50,076 bases of DNA from Phycisphaeraceae bacterium (GTDB lineage: Bacteria > Planctomycetota > Phycisphaerae > Phycisphaerales > Phycisphaeraceae), in NCBI GenBank assembly GCA_020849625.1, contig JADLFV010000104.1:1-50076 (forward strand), written 5' to 3'. Under the pieces are notes generated by a model. It did not search any database. It worked only from the letters and a program-made list of their open reading frames with translations, and had not been told where the DNA came from. The position numbers and the translations under genes are program-made. Shown in pieces: positions 1-8,900 of the stretch (the first letter of the stretch is position 1; each line of letters starts with the position of its first letter).

Positions 1-124
1 GTCGAAGCCGTCCCCCGCAGATCACGCCGCCGATCCCCGCCTCCGCTTGCGATCACCAGACCCGCCGCAGCTTCACTGCGGTTTTATTCACCTGCGCCCC
101 TTGACATGCGGGGCCATATATGGG

Positions 125-442
125 TTATGCCGCTTCGGGAGCGGGTTCTTGCTTCTCCCACTTCGCAAGGTAGTCAGGATCGACAACAACCTCGCCGGTG
201 CTTCGGAGCCGGTACTCACCGGGATCAGCTTCTTCGACTTCGGGTGGTAACGACACCGCCTCTCCGGTGTCATTTCGCACCATGACGATGTGGTTCTTGT
301 GGGCTTCGGCGATGGGTCCCCAGAACTGCTCCTGCCGGATAAACTCACCGTCGGAATCAAGGTAAGTGATACCTACGAGCAAGCTCTTGCCGATGAAGCG
401 ATCGTCGCCAGGGTGGATGCGAATGGGCGGCATAACAGTCAT
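125..442 (-). CDS. hypothetical protein, about 105 aa
   Basis: I do not recognise a family. The product is acidic and soluble-looking, with no signal peptide or membrane segment. It reads like a small beta-rich domain (segments around SLLVGITYLD and IVMVRNDTGE), then a charged Pro/Glu-rich tail ending in PAPEAA. An in-frame ATG at 478 would add 12 hydrophobic residues; I prefer the Met at 442 because the extra residues look like read-through, but neither start has a clear Shine-Dalgarno sequence. It stands alone, facing away from plsY. The frame is coding-like and stays open with amino-acid use unlike the shadow frames. Confidence 0.55.
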   Translation of the reverse strand: MTVMPPIRIHPGDDRFIGKSLLVGITYLDSDGEFIRQEQFWGPIAEAHKNHIVMVRNDTGEAVSLPPEVEEADPGEYRLRSTGEVVVDPDYLAKWEKQEPAPEAA

Positions 443-478
443 TGTACCAATCAACACTGGATAGCCGACTAACAGCAC

Positions 479-800
479 CCATCGGTGAAAACAAAGGTCA
501 TATCACGGCGACGAAGGCTATTCGCATTTCTGCGAATCGTTGCGATTCAATATTGAGGAACCATATTGCCAAACCATCATGCGGACAAATGATACTGCCT
601 AAATCCCTGTGCAATGACTGATTGCTTGAAGGCCTGAGTGCGTGAATCCATACGCTCCACCCCCTCGGTGGCTTGGTGGCTGGTGGCTCGTGGCTCATGG
701 CGCATGGCTCATGGCTGGTGGCAGAAACCATGTCTGATGGATGATGGATGACGGGCCGGGGCACTTCCGGGGGAGCGGGGTTCTTTGATAGGATGGCGTC
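479..800. other. intergenic gap with simple repeats
   Basis: No gene is visible here. The stretch includes an AT-richer part (480-620) and, at about 667-722, a degenerate tandem of short units such as TGGCTCATGG and TGGTGGC. Relatives of this text recur at 21425-21465 and near 26910. One copy of the dispersed word CCCCCGGAA lies on the minus strand at 765-773, just before the plsY ribosome binding site. Confidence 0.6.
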
Positions 801-1460
801 ATGCCGAATGCGAGTGTGTGGCTGATGTGGGTGGTGGCGGGTTACGTGGCGGGGGCGACGCCGTTCGGGTGGGTGATTGCGCGGGCTCGTGGGGTTGACA
901 TTCGCAAGAGTGGCAGCGGCAATATCGGGGCTACCAATGTCGGCCGGGTGCTGGGGCGGCGCTGGGGGCTATTCTGTTTCGGGCTGGATGTGCTCAAGGG
1001 TCTGCTGCCCACGGCCATTTTCGGGTGCTGGATGGGTGCGGCGGTGCACAGCACGTGGGGGGCTGGTCAGTGGATCGGGGTGGGGGCGGCGGCCATGTGC
1101 GGGCACATGTTTCCGTTCTGGCTCAAGTTCAAGGGCGGCAAGGGTGTGGCGACCGGGCTGGGGGCGTTGCTGGGTATCTGGCCGGTGCTGACCGTGGCGG
1201 CGGTGACCTGCGGGCTGTTGTGGGTGATCGTGACGAAGGCCACGGCGTACGTGAGCCTGGCCAGCATCATGGCGGCGGCGGCGCTGCCGGTGGCGGCGAT
1301 GGTCAGCGGGCTGCTGTTTGGACTGGACGCTGGGCCGATCGCGGTGCATGGCGGCGTGAGCGCGGCGCTGGGCCTGCTGGTGATCGTGCGTCATCGCGGC
1401 AACATCGCGCGTCTGCGAGCCGGCACGGAGAACAAGGCGGCGTGGGCGCGGCGCGGGTGA
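801..1460 (+). CDS. plsY: glycerol-3-phosphate acyltransferase PlsY
   Basis: An integral membrane enzyme that transfers the acyl group from acyl-phosphate to the sn-1 position of glycerol-3-phosphate, the first step of phospholipid synthesis in most bacteria. The 219-residue length fits the family. The conserved motifs are present: SGSGNIGATN at residues 37-46 and GHMFPFWLKFKGGKGVATG at 101-119, with several hydrophobic helices between. The start is supported by AGGA about 10 bases upstream. The C-terminus is Arg/Ala-rich. The gene stands alone: a palindromic repeat follows at once and the next genes run the other way. Confidence 0.95.
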   Translation: MPNASVWLMWVVAGYVAGATPFGWVIARARGVDIRKSGSGNIGATNVGRVLGRRWGLFCFGLDVLKGLLPTAIFGCWMGAAVHSTWGAGQWIGVGAAAMCGHMFPFWLKFKGGKGVATGLGALLGIWPVLTVAAVTCGLLWVIVTKATAYVSLASIMAAAALPVAAMVSGLLFGLDAGPIAVHGGVSAALGLLVIVRHRGNIARLRAGTENKAAWARRG

Positions 1461-1472
1461 AAAAAATCAGAT

Positions 1473-1566
1473 TTCACCGCAGAGAACGCAGAGGACACAG
1501 AGCAGAAGCAATTGAATTCGAGGTCGTTTGATTCTTCTCTACGCTCTCTGCGTCATCCGCGGTGAG
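1473..1566. repeat. dispersed palindromic repeat (CCGCAGAG family)
   Basis: Two 30-base arms, 1473-1502 and 1537-1566, are imperfect inverted copies: TTCACCGCAGAGAACGCAGA on the left and TGCGTCATCCGCGGTGAG on the right. It sits between the convergent plsY and lipoprotein genes, so it could act as a two-way terminator. The same family occurs at 19768-19865 and as a single arm near 21472. Confidence 0.75.
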
Positions 1567-1597
1567 TTGCTTTTTTCTGCTCTCACATTCGGGCGGA

Positions 1598-2044
1598 CTA
1601 CTTGCTGTCAGCAGGCGCTGACTTGGCGGCCTCATCGGTGACTGCGTGGTCATCATCGTTCATCGGCTTGCGCTCCAGCCCCAGTTCGTTCTCGATGCGC
1701 TCCAGCAGCGTCAGGCTGATGTTCTCGTCGCCGAAGGTGCCTTTGCGAATGCTGATCTTGCTGGCATCCACGCCATCGAGGTTCACCGTGATGTAGATTC
1801 TGCTGCCCTGAGCGGTGCGAGCATGCACCTTGCCGTCGATCTGGGTCGAGGCGCTGTCGATCAACGTCAACTCCATGTCCTCGCAAACATCGACGGCGGC
1901 TTCGGTGACCTTGAGGGGCGGAGCGTCCAGGTGGGCGACCAAAGCACCCATCCGGTTGGTGGCTGTGGGGTGACTGGTCGAGCAGCCTGTCATCACCAAC
2001 GTCGCGGCCGACAGGCACATCGCATAACAGATCATTCGTTTCAT
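1598..2044 (-). CDS. small lipoprotein, DUF3568-like
   Basis: A predicted exported lipoprotein of about 148 residues. It begins MKRMICYAMCLSAATLVMTGC, a lipoprotein signal with lipobox VMTGC. The mature part contains KVHARTAQGSRIYITVNLDG followed by IRKGTFGDE, a pattern I associate with DUF3568-type proteins of unknown function. The longest frame opens at 2209, but the Met at 2044 is chosen because AGGGAG lies 6-8 bases upstream and the signal peptide starts there. The tail is rich in Asp, Ala and Lys. The 3' end faces plsY across a palindromic repeat. Family assignment is from pattern memory. Confidence 0.7.
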   Translation of the reverse strand: MKRMICYAMCLSAATLVMTGCSTSHPTATNRMGALVAHLDAPPLKVTEAAVDVCEDMELTLIDSASTQIDGKVHARTAQGSRIYITVNLDGVDASKISIRKGTFGDENISLTLLERIENELGLERKPMNDDDHAVTDEAAKSAPADSK

Positions 2045-2091
2045 GATGGTGTCTCCCTGAGGTGAGTGTGGAATCGGAGCACGTTGTGCAA

Positions 2092-2442
2092 TTATAGCTC
2101 CTTCTCGCTCATGTAGCTGAGAACAGCCCCCATCATCAGCACGCCCGCGATCACGCCGGCGATGGCCAGCGGTTTCTGCCACTGCTTCTGAAAGCTCCAG
2201 GCTACCCACGAAAGGAGCCCGCCGCAGCCGAGCACCATGATGGACATCAGCAGCAGAAACAGCGTGCGCAGGCGGGCCATGATGCGATCGCCGCGGCGCA
2301 TGCGCTCAGCCTGTCCCGTGGAGAGTCCTTCGCCGGTGCGCTTGTTGTATTGGTTGCCGCACTCGGGACAGCGTCCGATCCAGGGCAGACCCATCAGGTC
2401 GTAGCCGCACTTGCCACAGGGTTGACTCCGCAAATCCGCCAT
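2092..2442 (-). CDS. zinc-ribbon membrane protein
   Basis: A 116-residue protein with an N-terminal zinc ribbon, Cys9-x2-Cys12 and a second CPEC pair near residue 25, followed by a basic linker and two hydrophobic helices (about residues 58-80 and 90-109). It fits a small family common in Planctomycetota in which a treble-clef zinc ribbon is tethered to the membrane; no function is known to me. It may share transcription with the lipoprotein 48 bp downstream. Confidence 0.7.
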   Translation of the reverse strand: MADLRSQPCGKCGYDLMGLPWIGRCPECGNQYNKRTGEGLSTGQAERMRRGDRIMARLRTLFLLLMSIMVLGCGGLLSWVAWSFQKQWQKPLAIAGVIAGVLMMGAVLSYMSEKEL

Positions 2443-2555
2443 GGCGCGTCATCGTAACCCGACGCCGTCTGGTTCGCTACAATCAGCACCCCGGAAGTAT
2501 GCCCGGAAGTGTCCGCGAATACGTTCCCGGTAATGCCACCTGAAGGATCCGCATC

Positions 2556-4160
2556 ATGCCCGCTGCCAGACCTGTTGTTCTGATCGTCCGCGATGGTTGG
2601 GGACGCAATCCCCATCCCGAGCACGACGCTTTCAACGCCATCAAACTCGCCAGAACTCCGCGCTGCGACGCCCTGCTGGCACGCTATCCGCATACGTTGA
2701 TCCGAACCTGCGGCCGCGACGTCGGTCTGCCCGTCGGCACCATGGGCAACAGCGAGGTCGGGCACCAGAACCTCGGCGCCGGCCGCATCGTCAACCAGGA
2801 ATCCGTCCGCATCACCGTCGCCATCGAGGACGGCTCGTTCTACGAAAACAAAGCGATGGTCGAGGCGGTCAAATCCGCCAGGCGCGTGCACCTGCTGGGC
2901 ATCGCCTCCGATGCCGGCGTCCACGGCCTGCTGGAGCACCTCTACGCCTGCGTTGAACTGTGTAAACGACAGGGCAAGACCGAGGTCTTTCTGCACCTGT
3001 TCACCGACGGCCGCGACACCGGACCCTACACCGGCAAGCAGTTCATCGCCAACATCGAAGCAAAATTGAAGGAACTGGGCGTCGGGCGCGTGGCGTCCAT
3101 TGTCGGCCGCTACTACGCCATGGACCGCGACAACCGCTGGGAGCGGGTGCAGAAAGCGTACAACCTTCTCGTCGGTCTGGGCGAGAGGCCGCCTCACTTC
3201 GGTGAGTCGGCGCAAGCCATGCAGGACTACTACGATAACCCCACTAACGACAGCCAGCAGGGCGACGAATTCATCACACCGCGCACCGTGGGCGATGCAA
3301 CCGAATCACGCATCAGCGACGGCGACACCGTGATTTTCTACAACTCCCGCGGCGATCGCCCGCGCGAGATCACCCGCGCTTTCATGCAGGGCGACTTCGA
3401 AGGCAATGTCAAGCCCTCGCCCGACTCCGGCAAAAAAGGCTTCGATCGCCCCCGGAAGTTAGATATTCGGTATGTGTGCATGACCGCTTACGAGCAGACG
3501 TTCACGCAGTTTCCCAATCTTTCCGTCGCGTTCATCAAGCCGCCCAAGATGCCCGACATCGGCGGGGATTACCTGTCCAAACTGGGCAAGACGCAGTTCC
3601 GCTGCGCTGAGACGGAGAAGTTTCCGCACGTGACTTTCTTCTTCAACGATTACCGTGAAGAGCCGTTCCCGGGTGAAACGCGCCAGATGGCCCAGTCGCC
3701 CAAGGTCGCCACGTATGATCTCAAGCCGCAGATGAGTGCGCATGAAATCACCGAACTGGTGCTCAAGCATCTGGACAACGACTTCATCCTGGTCAACTTC
3801 GCCAACGGCGACATGGTGGGACATACCGGCAAGCTCGATGCTGCGATCAAGGCGGTGGAAACCGTCGATGAATGTGTGGGTAAGATCGTCGATGCCGTGC
3901 TGGCCACCCCCGCCCCCGGAAGGGGCAAACTCATCGTCACCGCTGACCACGGCAATGCCGAGCAGATGTTCGACCCTACCACCAATGCACCCCACACTGC
4001 GCACACCACATACGATGTGGAAGCGATCATTGTTGATCCAGCGCTTACCGTGAACACCAAACTGCGCGAAGGCGGCCGCCTTGCGGATGTGATGCCCACC
4101 TGTCTGAAACTGATGGGCCTGGACAAACCGCAGGCCATGACCGGCCAAAGCCTGCTGTAA
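2556..4160 (+). CDS. gpmI: 2,3-bisphosphoglycerate-independent phosphoglycerate mutase
   Basis: Interconverts 3- and 2-phosphoglycerate in glycolysis and gluconeogenesis using two Mn ions and a phosphoserine. The alkaline-phosphatase-like core starts with VLIVRDGWG, giving the metal ligand Asp13. The nucleophile Ser66 lies in GTMGNSEVGH. C-terminal metal ligands appear in NGDMVGHTGK and TADHGNAEQM. The 534-residue length is close to the usual 510-550. AAGGA precedes the ATG. Two CCCCCGGAA words (3449-3457 and 3913-3921) lie inside the gene in different reading frames. A palindromic repeat follows the stop. Confidence 0.97.
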   Translation: MPAARPVVLIVRDGWGRNPHPEHDAFNAIKLARTPRCDALLARYPHTLIRTCGRDVGLPVGTMGNSEVGHQNLGAGRIVNQESVRITVAIEDGSFYENKAMVEAVKSARRVHLLGIASDAGVHGLLEHLYACVELCKRQGKTEVFLHLFTDGRDTGPYTGKQFIANIEAKLKELGVGRVASIVGRYYAMDRDNRWERVQKAYNLLVGLGERPPHFGESAQAMQDYYDNPTNDSQQGDEFITPRTVGDATESRISDGDTVIFYNSRGDRPREITRAFMQGDFEGNVKPSPDSGKKGFDRPRKLDIRYVCMTAYEQTFTQFPNLSVAFIKPPKMPDIGGDYLSKLGKTQFRCAETEKFPHVTFFFNDYREEPFPGETRQMAQSPKVATYDLKPQMSAHEITELVLKHLDNDFILVNFANGDMVGHTGKLDAAIKAVETVDECVGKIVDAVLATPAPGRGKLIVTADHGNAEQMFDPTTNAPHTAHTTYDVEAIIVDPALTVNTKLREGGRLADVMPTCLKLMGLDKPQAMTGQSLL

Positions 4161-4167
4161 AACGATT

Positions 4168-4341
4168 AAACCGCCAAGACGCCAGGAGCGCCAAGAAAGT
4201 CAGGCCATTGAGCCGCCAAAAGGCGCAAAATGCTCAAGAAGAATAAAGAAGTCAATCCCGTTTCTTTGTTTGCGTATTCTACGTCTTTTTGCGGCCATTA
4301 CTTTGCTCCTGCTGCTTGGCGCTCTTGGCGTCTTGGCGGTT
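4168..4341. repeat. long palindromic repeat (GCCAAGACGCC family)
   Basis: The outer arms are 4168-4198 (ACCGCCAAGACGCCAGGAGC and on) and 4315-4341 (CTTGGCGCTCTTGGCG and on), near-complementary over about 27 bases. Inner partial arms, CCGCCAAAAGGCGC on the left and TTTTTGCGGCC on the right, suggest a nested foldback. The right arm ends 18 bases before the likely start of the glycosyltransferase. It is a dispersed intergenic repeat and may also terminate gpmI. Confidence 0.75.
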
Positions 4342-4359
4342 CAACTGTCTAATCTCACC

Positions 4360-5634
4360 ATGCTCCTGCTGCTTGCCATCCTCGCAATGGTCTGGACCGC
4401 CTGGGCTGCCGCGGCGATTCTGTCGGCCATTTCGGTGCGCAAGTTCGCTCGGCGGTATGAGCACGGACAGCGCGAAGTATTCGAGTCGTTTCGCCCCAAG
4501 GCTGCGGTGATCGTGCCCTTCAAAGGAATGGATATCGACCTGGAGATGGCGGTCGATCGCCTGTGCAATCAGGAATATCCCGACTACCAGTTGCTCTGCG
4601 TGGTCGAGTCGGCAGACGATCCGGCGTATCCGCTGCTGCAGCGTGAACTGGCGAAGCATGCCCATCGCCGCAGCCAACTGTTGATTGCCGGCCCCGCGGC
4701 CCGCAACGAGGGTCAGAAAGTTCACAACCTGATCTTCGCCATCGAGCACCTGATGAAAACAGATGATGGCGAAGAGGTCTGGGCCTTTGCTGACAGCGAT
4801 GCGCTTCCGGGCACAAAGTGGCTGGCGCAACTGGTTGGCCCGCTCGGACAGCACTGGATCACCGGCGTCACCACCGGCTACCGCTGGTTCACCGCCCCCG
4901 GAAGTGGTCCATTGGCGAATCGCGTCTGGTCCAGCCTCGCCTCCGTCATCAACAGCTCCATCGCCTGTTTCACCGGCTATGACCGCTACAACCACGCCTG
5001 GGGCGGATCGATGGCCATGCGCCGCTTCACTGCCATCGACGGTGAACTGCTCGAGCGCCTGCGCGGTTCGCTCAGCGATGATTACCAGATCACGCACCTG
5101 TGCAGGGCTGTGGGCTTGCGTATCTATTTCGTGCCGCGCTGCCTGGTGGCTTCCAGCGTTGACTTCAATGCCCGCTCGTTGTTCACTTTCGCCCAGCGCC
5201 AGTACGTGATCACCCGATGTTACGCCCCTCGCCTCTACTATCCCGCCCTGCTACTGCTGAGCCTGCACGTGCTCGGCCCGTTCACTGCCGCGGCTGCCCT
5301 GATCGGCGGACTGATCGCAGGCGAGACCGGGCTGTGGATTCTCGCATTGATCGCCATGGTCACCGCCTTCATCGCCAACCAGGTGCGCTCCAGCTACCGG
5401 GGTCGCGTGGTGCGCAATGCGTTCGGGCCTGACATGCCGGGCAGGCTGAAGCTGGCGTTACGCATGGATCGCTGGCTGACACCGCTGTGGATGAGCGCTC
5501 ACCTGCTGCTGATGCTCAGCGGACTGCTGACGCGCGACATCGCCTGGCGCGGGCGGCGCTATCGCATCCACGGGCCGCAACAGGTTGAGCAATTGGATTT
5601 GAACGTGCATGCAAACACAGAAGCCGAGCCCTGA
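4360..5634 (+). CDS. membrane glycosyltransferase family 2
   Basis: A processive-type or lipid glycosyltransferase resembling ceramide glucosyltransferases (GT21-like). It has an N-terminal membrane helix, a GT-A fold opening with AAVIVPFKGMD, the metal-binding ADSD (Asp145-Ser-Asp147 from this start), a WGGSMAMRR acceptor segment, a QRQYVITR segment in the place of the family's (Q/R)xxRW, then several C-terminal helices. A TTG at 4270 would add 30 residues, but these are translated from the arm of a palindromic repeat, so the ATG at 4360 is preferred. The final codons run into a large hairpin at 5623. The donor and acceptor cannot be told from sequence. Confidence 0.8.
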   Translation: MLLLLAILAMVWTAWAAAAILSAISVRKFARRYEHGQREVFESFRPKAAVIVPFKGMDIDLEMAVDRLCNQEYPDYQLLCVVESADDPAYPLLQRELAKHAHRRSQLLIAGPAARNEGQKVHNLIFAIEHLMKTDDGEEVWAFADSDALPGTKWLAQLVGPLGQHWITGVTTGYRWFTAPGSGPLANRVWSSLASVINSSIACFTGYDRYNHAWGGSMAMRRFTAIDGELLERLRGSLSDDYQITHLCRAVGLRIYFVPRCLVASSVDFNARSLFTFAQRQYVITRCYAPRLYYPALLLLSLHVLGPFTAAAALIGGLIAGETGLWILALIAMVTAFIANQVRSSYRGRVVRNAFGPDMPGRLKLALRMDRWLTPLWMSAHLLLMLSGLLTRDIAWRGRRYRIHGPQQVEQLDLNVHANTEAEP

Positions 5635-5721
5635 GGAGGAGTCCGCGACGACGAAGGGCCGGATCGATTGCACGAAAACTGTTCAATCCGGCCCTTCGTC
5701 GCCGACTCCTCAGGGCTCGGC
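5623..5721. terminator. large hairpin over the glycosyltransferase stop
   Basis: The left arm at 5623-5670 and right arm at 5684-5721 pair over some 38 bases (GCCGAGCCCTGAGGA matches TCCTCAGGGCTCGGC). The left arm is longer only by three 3-base additions (GGA, CGA, CGA) plus one extra C. It contains the glycosyltransferase stop codon and lies 20 bp from the convergent peroxidase gene, which fits a two-way terminator. No U-tract is evident. Confidence 0.65.
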
Positions 5722-5741
5722 GTCGGATGTCATACGTCTTT

Positions 5742-6335
5742 TTATCCCTCGCCGTCGAGCGCTGCTTCGATCTCGTCCACCACCTCGTCGCTGCTGGGCT
5801 TGATCTTCGAGCGATAGCGGGCGATGACGTTGCCCTGGCGATCGAGCAGGAACTTCTCGAAGTTCCACTTGACCTTGCCCTGATCCTCGATCGGCAGGTC
5901 CGGCCCGGTCAGATACTGATAGAGCGGAGCGGCCTTGGGGCCGTTGACATCGATCTTGGCGAACATGTCGAACGTCACGCCGTAGTTGGTCTGGCAGAAG
6001 CTCTTGATCTGGGCTGCATCGCCCGGCTCCTGCCCCCGGAATTGATTGCAGGGAAAGCCGAGAATCTCCAGCCCTTGGTCGTGATACTTCTCATACAACG
6101 CCTGCAGGTCCGCATACTGCGGCGTGTGCCCGCACTTGCTGGCGACATTGACGATCAGCACGACCTTGCCCAGGTATCTGGAAAGCTTGACGGGCTTGCC
6201 GTCGATGGAATTCATGGTGAAATCAAGTGCGGCCGGCATGGGGGTCTGCTCCTGTTGCGATGCACGTTCGGTCGTGGCCCGGCACCCACTGATCAGGGCC
6301 AGGGCCAGGGCGACGATGAGGATGGATCTTGTCAT
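5742..6335 (-). CDS. glutathione peroxidase-like lipoprotein
   Basis: A thiol peroxidase of the GPx family that reduces hydroperoxides, probably using thioredoxin as most bacterial Cys-type members do. It starts MTRSILIVALALALISGC, a lipoprotein signal (lipobox Cys18), so it is likely membrane-anchored outside the cytoplasm. Catalytic motifs: NVASKCG with peroxidatic Cys68, then LGFPCNQF and WNFEKFL. Cys is present rather than selenocysteine. The frame could open at 6386, but the signal peptide and family length favour 6335. One CCCCCGGAA word lies inside. Confidence 0.93.
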   Translation of the reverse strand: MTRSILIVALALALISGCRATTERASQQEQTPMPAALDFTMNSIDGKPVKLSRYLGKVVLIVNVASKCGHTPQYADLQALYEKYHDQGLEILGFPCNQFRGQEPGDAAQIKSFCQTNYGVTFDMFAKIDVNGPKAAPLYQYLTGPDLPIEDQGKVKWNFEKFLLDRQGNVIARYRSKIKPSSDEVVDEIEAALDGEG

Positions 6336-6457
6336 GGGTGAACCTCGAAACTGGAATAGTGCCATCGTAGCGAGTAGCAACGCCACTCACCAGCCATTGG
6401 GGTAAACTTTCTGCACTTGATTTTGGTTCAAGACAAGCCGATAATTAAAAGACAGTT

Positions 6458-6679
6458 ATGGTGAAAAAACCACACAGCTATACCGTCAGCGATGGATCGC
6501 TCGTCCTCACGCTCACCGAAGCGGAGGAAGGCGGCTTTGTCGTGACGTCACCTATGGACCCGGAGTTGATCACCGAAGCTGAAACGGTAGCCGAAGCGTT
6601 CGAGATGGCCCGCGATGCTTTGGAAGGCTTGCGAAAATCACGGGCCAAATTGATCCAGCAACTCAAATCGATTGCCTGA
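6458..6679 (+). CDS. HicB-like antitoxin domain protein, orphan
   Basis: A 73-residue HicB-type fold. The YTVSDGSLVLTLTEAEEGGF strand pair is followed by TEAETVAEAFEMARDALEG, matching the partial RNase H-like core of HicB antitoxins. It lacks the C-terminal DNA-binding domain of longer HicB proteins and instead has a short basic tail. I found no HicA-like toxin on either side: the 50 bases downstream are non-coding and the neighbour is on the other strand. It may be a solitary relic or have another role. Confidence 0.65.
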   Translation: MVKKPHSYTVSDGSLVLTLTEAEEGGFVVTSPMDPELITEAETVAEAFEMARDALEGLRKSRAKLIQQLKSIA

Positions 6680-6728
6680 ACCAGCCAGTCGTATGCAGGC
6701 CCCGGGTGAACTGGTGGAGACAAAATCA

Positions 6729-6953
6729 TCACGCCGATCGGCGAACATAGACCGTACCGTGCTTTTCCAATTCTTCCACGTCGCCGGCGTTGGCTAGCTC
6801 CTGAAGTTGATCAAGATATTTCACCACATTCGGCTCAAAACATGGCTCTGAAGGATCCTCGTCAGGAATAACTGCCTCAACCTCGACATGGATGGCACAG
6901 AGGTCGGAATGAATCCATTTGGGCACGTTGAGTCGTTGACCTTTCACGAGCAT
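6729..6953 (-). CDS. hypothetical protein, 74 aa
   Basis: A small acidic protein of unrecognised family, starting MLVKGQRLNVPKWIHSDL and containing a Glu/Asp-rich middle and a helical segment around YLDQLQELANAGDVEELEKHG. No membrane segment or Cys pair. It lies 50 bp downstream of thiC on the same strand and could be cotranscribed, though nothing in it suggests thiamine metabolism. The convergent HicB-like gene ends 49 bp away, so a role as a diverged partner cannot be excluded. Confidence 0.5.
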   Translation of the reverse strand: MLVKGQRLNVPKWIHSDLCAIHVEVEAVIPDEDPSEPCFEPNVVKYLDQLQELANAGDVEELEKHGTVYVRRSA

Positions 6954-7003
6954 GCGTCACCTTTTGCAAAAAATTGCCCGAAGAGATTCTGCATCGCAGT
7001 GGT

Positions 7004-8851
7004 TCATATTACCGAATCCTGCTTGCTCAGACCGTGCGCCGCGCGGGTGTCCAGTTGCACGAGGACTTGCTCCTGCACCTTTTTCGCTTCGTCAGTGTCA
7101 GCGACGTTGTCGCTATGACAGACTGCCTTTTTACCTTTGTGGGCGAGCGCGTGGATCTGTTCGGGGGACAGGACGCCGCGATCTTTGAGGATGCGCTGCT
7201 GTTCGGGGGTGAGGGCGGCGCTGATCTTCGGTTTGCCTCGCTCCATTTCGGGAGCTTTGCCGCTGGCCCAGTCCTGGATTTCCTTGCTGATGCGCACGGA
7301 GCACCAGTCGTGGCCACACATGGCGCAGAAGTCGGTGTCGACGTCGAGGTCTTCATCGTGATAGGCGCGGGCAGTGTCGGGATCGAATGATAACTCGAAG
7401 TGTTTTTCCCAGTTCAGGGCGGCACGGGCTTTGGTCAACTCATCGTCACGATCGCGCGCCCCCGGAATGCCTAACGCAATATCCGCGGCATGGGCGGCGA
7501 TCTTGTAGGCGATGCAGCCCTGCTTCACGTCGTCCTTCTTGGGCAGGCCCAGGTGCTCCTTGGGTGTGACGTAGCAGAGCATGGACGCGCCGTGATAGGC
7601 TGCGGCTGTGGCGCCGATGCAACTGGTGATGTGGTCGTACCCCGGAAATATGTCGGTCACAAGCGGACCAAGGACATAGAACGGCGCACCGTGGCAGAGG
7701 GCGCGTTCAACTTTCATGTTGTATTCGATCTGATCGAACGGCACGTGGCCGGGGCCTTCGACCATCACCTGCACGCCCATGCGCCAGGCCCGTTCGGTGA
7801 GTCGTGCGATCTCGACCAGCTCGGCCAGTTGGATGTCATCGGTGGCATCGGCCAGACCACCGGGGCGGCAGCCGTCGCCGATGCTGAAGGTCACGTCGTA
7901 GCGGCGCATGATCTGGCAGATGCTTTCCCATGCGGTGTTCATGGGGTTTTCTTTGTTGTGGGTAAGCATCCACTTGGCCAGCAGCGATCCGCCGCGAGAG
8001 ACCAGGCCGATCAGGCGGTCCTTGGCCAGCTTGATGTGGCTCTTGAGAATTCCGGCATGAATCGTGAAGTAATCCACGCCCTGTCTGGCCTGATGTTCGA
8101 CGGTGTCGAGGATGATCTGTTCGTTCAAATCCTCAATTTTGCGGCCGAGGATCATGGAATAAATCGGCACGGTACCGATGGGCACGCGGGCATGACGGAT
8201 GATGGCCTGCCGCGTGGCGTCCAGGTCGCCGCCGGTGGACAGGTCCATCACGGTGTCGGCACCCCAGCGCTCAGCCCAGCGCAGCTTCTCGACTTCCTCG
8301 TCGGTTGAGGATGACACCGGCGACGCGCCCATGTTGGCGTTGACCTTCGTTTTGGACGCCCGCCCGATGGCCATGGGATCGAGCTGGTAACCGAGGTGAA
8401 TGCGATTGGCGGGGATCACCATGCGGCCGGCGGCCACCTCATCGCGCACCTGCTGGGCGGTCAGGTGACCTTCGCGCTGGGCGACGCGCTGCATCTGCGG
8501 CGTGATGACGCCCAGCCGTGCGTGCTCCAGTTGCGTGATCGGCTCGAAACCTTCGGGCGCTTTCCACGCTTCCGGACGGGCATAGTTCTGCTGATCAAGG
8601 CAGGTCCAGTCGTCAGGCATGAAGTCCCAGGCGTTCTTGTCGCTGGGTGCGGGCATACCGGGCGTGTCGGGTGAGCTGAAGGTCCAGGGCGAGCCGACCG
8701 CCGGAAGTTTGGCGAAGCTTCCCGGGGTGGTGACGTTGGAAGCTGAGCCGGGGTTAGCGCCCAGAGGGGGCAGGGTGTAAGATTGGGAATTTCGAATTTC
8801 GAATTTAGCGGCTGGAGCCGCTGTTGAGGCCGTCGAGTTTCGAGTTTTCAT
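7004..8851 (-). CDS. thiC: phosphomethylpyrimidine synthase ThiC
   Basis: A radical SAM enzyme converting aminoimidazole ribotide to 4-amino-5-hydroxymethyl-2-methylpyrimidine phosphate for thiamine. The TIM-barrel core carries [16 protein letters not shown] and [11 protein letters not shown]. The C-terminal cluster motif CAMCGHDWC places the [4Fe-4S] ligands at Cys509, 512 and 517. The frame opens at 8962, but that is inside the TPP riboswitch; the ATG at 8851 has GAAAGGA eight bases upstream and gives about 615 residues. The first 30 residues are encoded partly by an AT-rich direct repeat (8783-8815). About 98 residues follow the last cluster Cys, ending in a Lys/Glu-rich tail. Confidence 0.95.
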   Translation of the reverse strand: MKTRNSTASTAAPAAKFEIRNSQSYTLPPLGANPGSASNVTTPGSFAKLPAVGSPWTFSSPDTPGMPAPSDKNAWDFMPDDWTCLDQQNYARPEAWKAPEGFEPITQLEHARLGVITPQMQRVAQREGHLTAQQVRDEVAAGRMVIPANRIHLGYQLDPMAIGRASKTKVNANMGASPVSSSTDEEVEKLRWAERWGADTVMDLSTGGDLDATRQAIIRHARVPIGTVPIYSMILGRKIEDLNEQIILDTVEHQARQGVDYFTIHAGILKSHIKLAKDRLIGLVSRGGSLLAKWMLTHNKENPMNTAWESICQIMRRYDVTFSIGDGCRPGGLADATDDIQLAELVEIARLTERAWRMGVQVMVEGPGHVPFDQIEYNMKVERALCHGAPFYVLGPLVTDIFPGYDHITSCIGATAAAYHGASMLCYVTPKEHLGLPKKDDVKQGCIAYKIAAHAADIALGIPGARDRDDELTKARAALNWEKHFELSFDPDTARAYHDEDLDVDTDFCAMCGHDWCSVRISKEIQDWASGKAPEMERGKPKISAALTPEQQRILKDRGVLSPEQIHALAHKGKKAVCHSDNVADTDEAKKVQEQVLVQLDTRAAHGLSKQDSVI

Positions 8852-8900
8852 CAGAGGCATCCTTTCCAAAACAACGTAAGGAAGCCTCGAATGAAACTTC

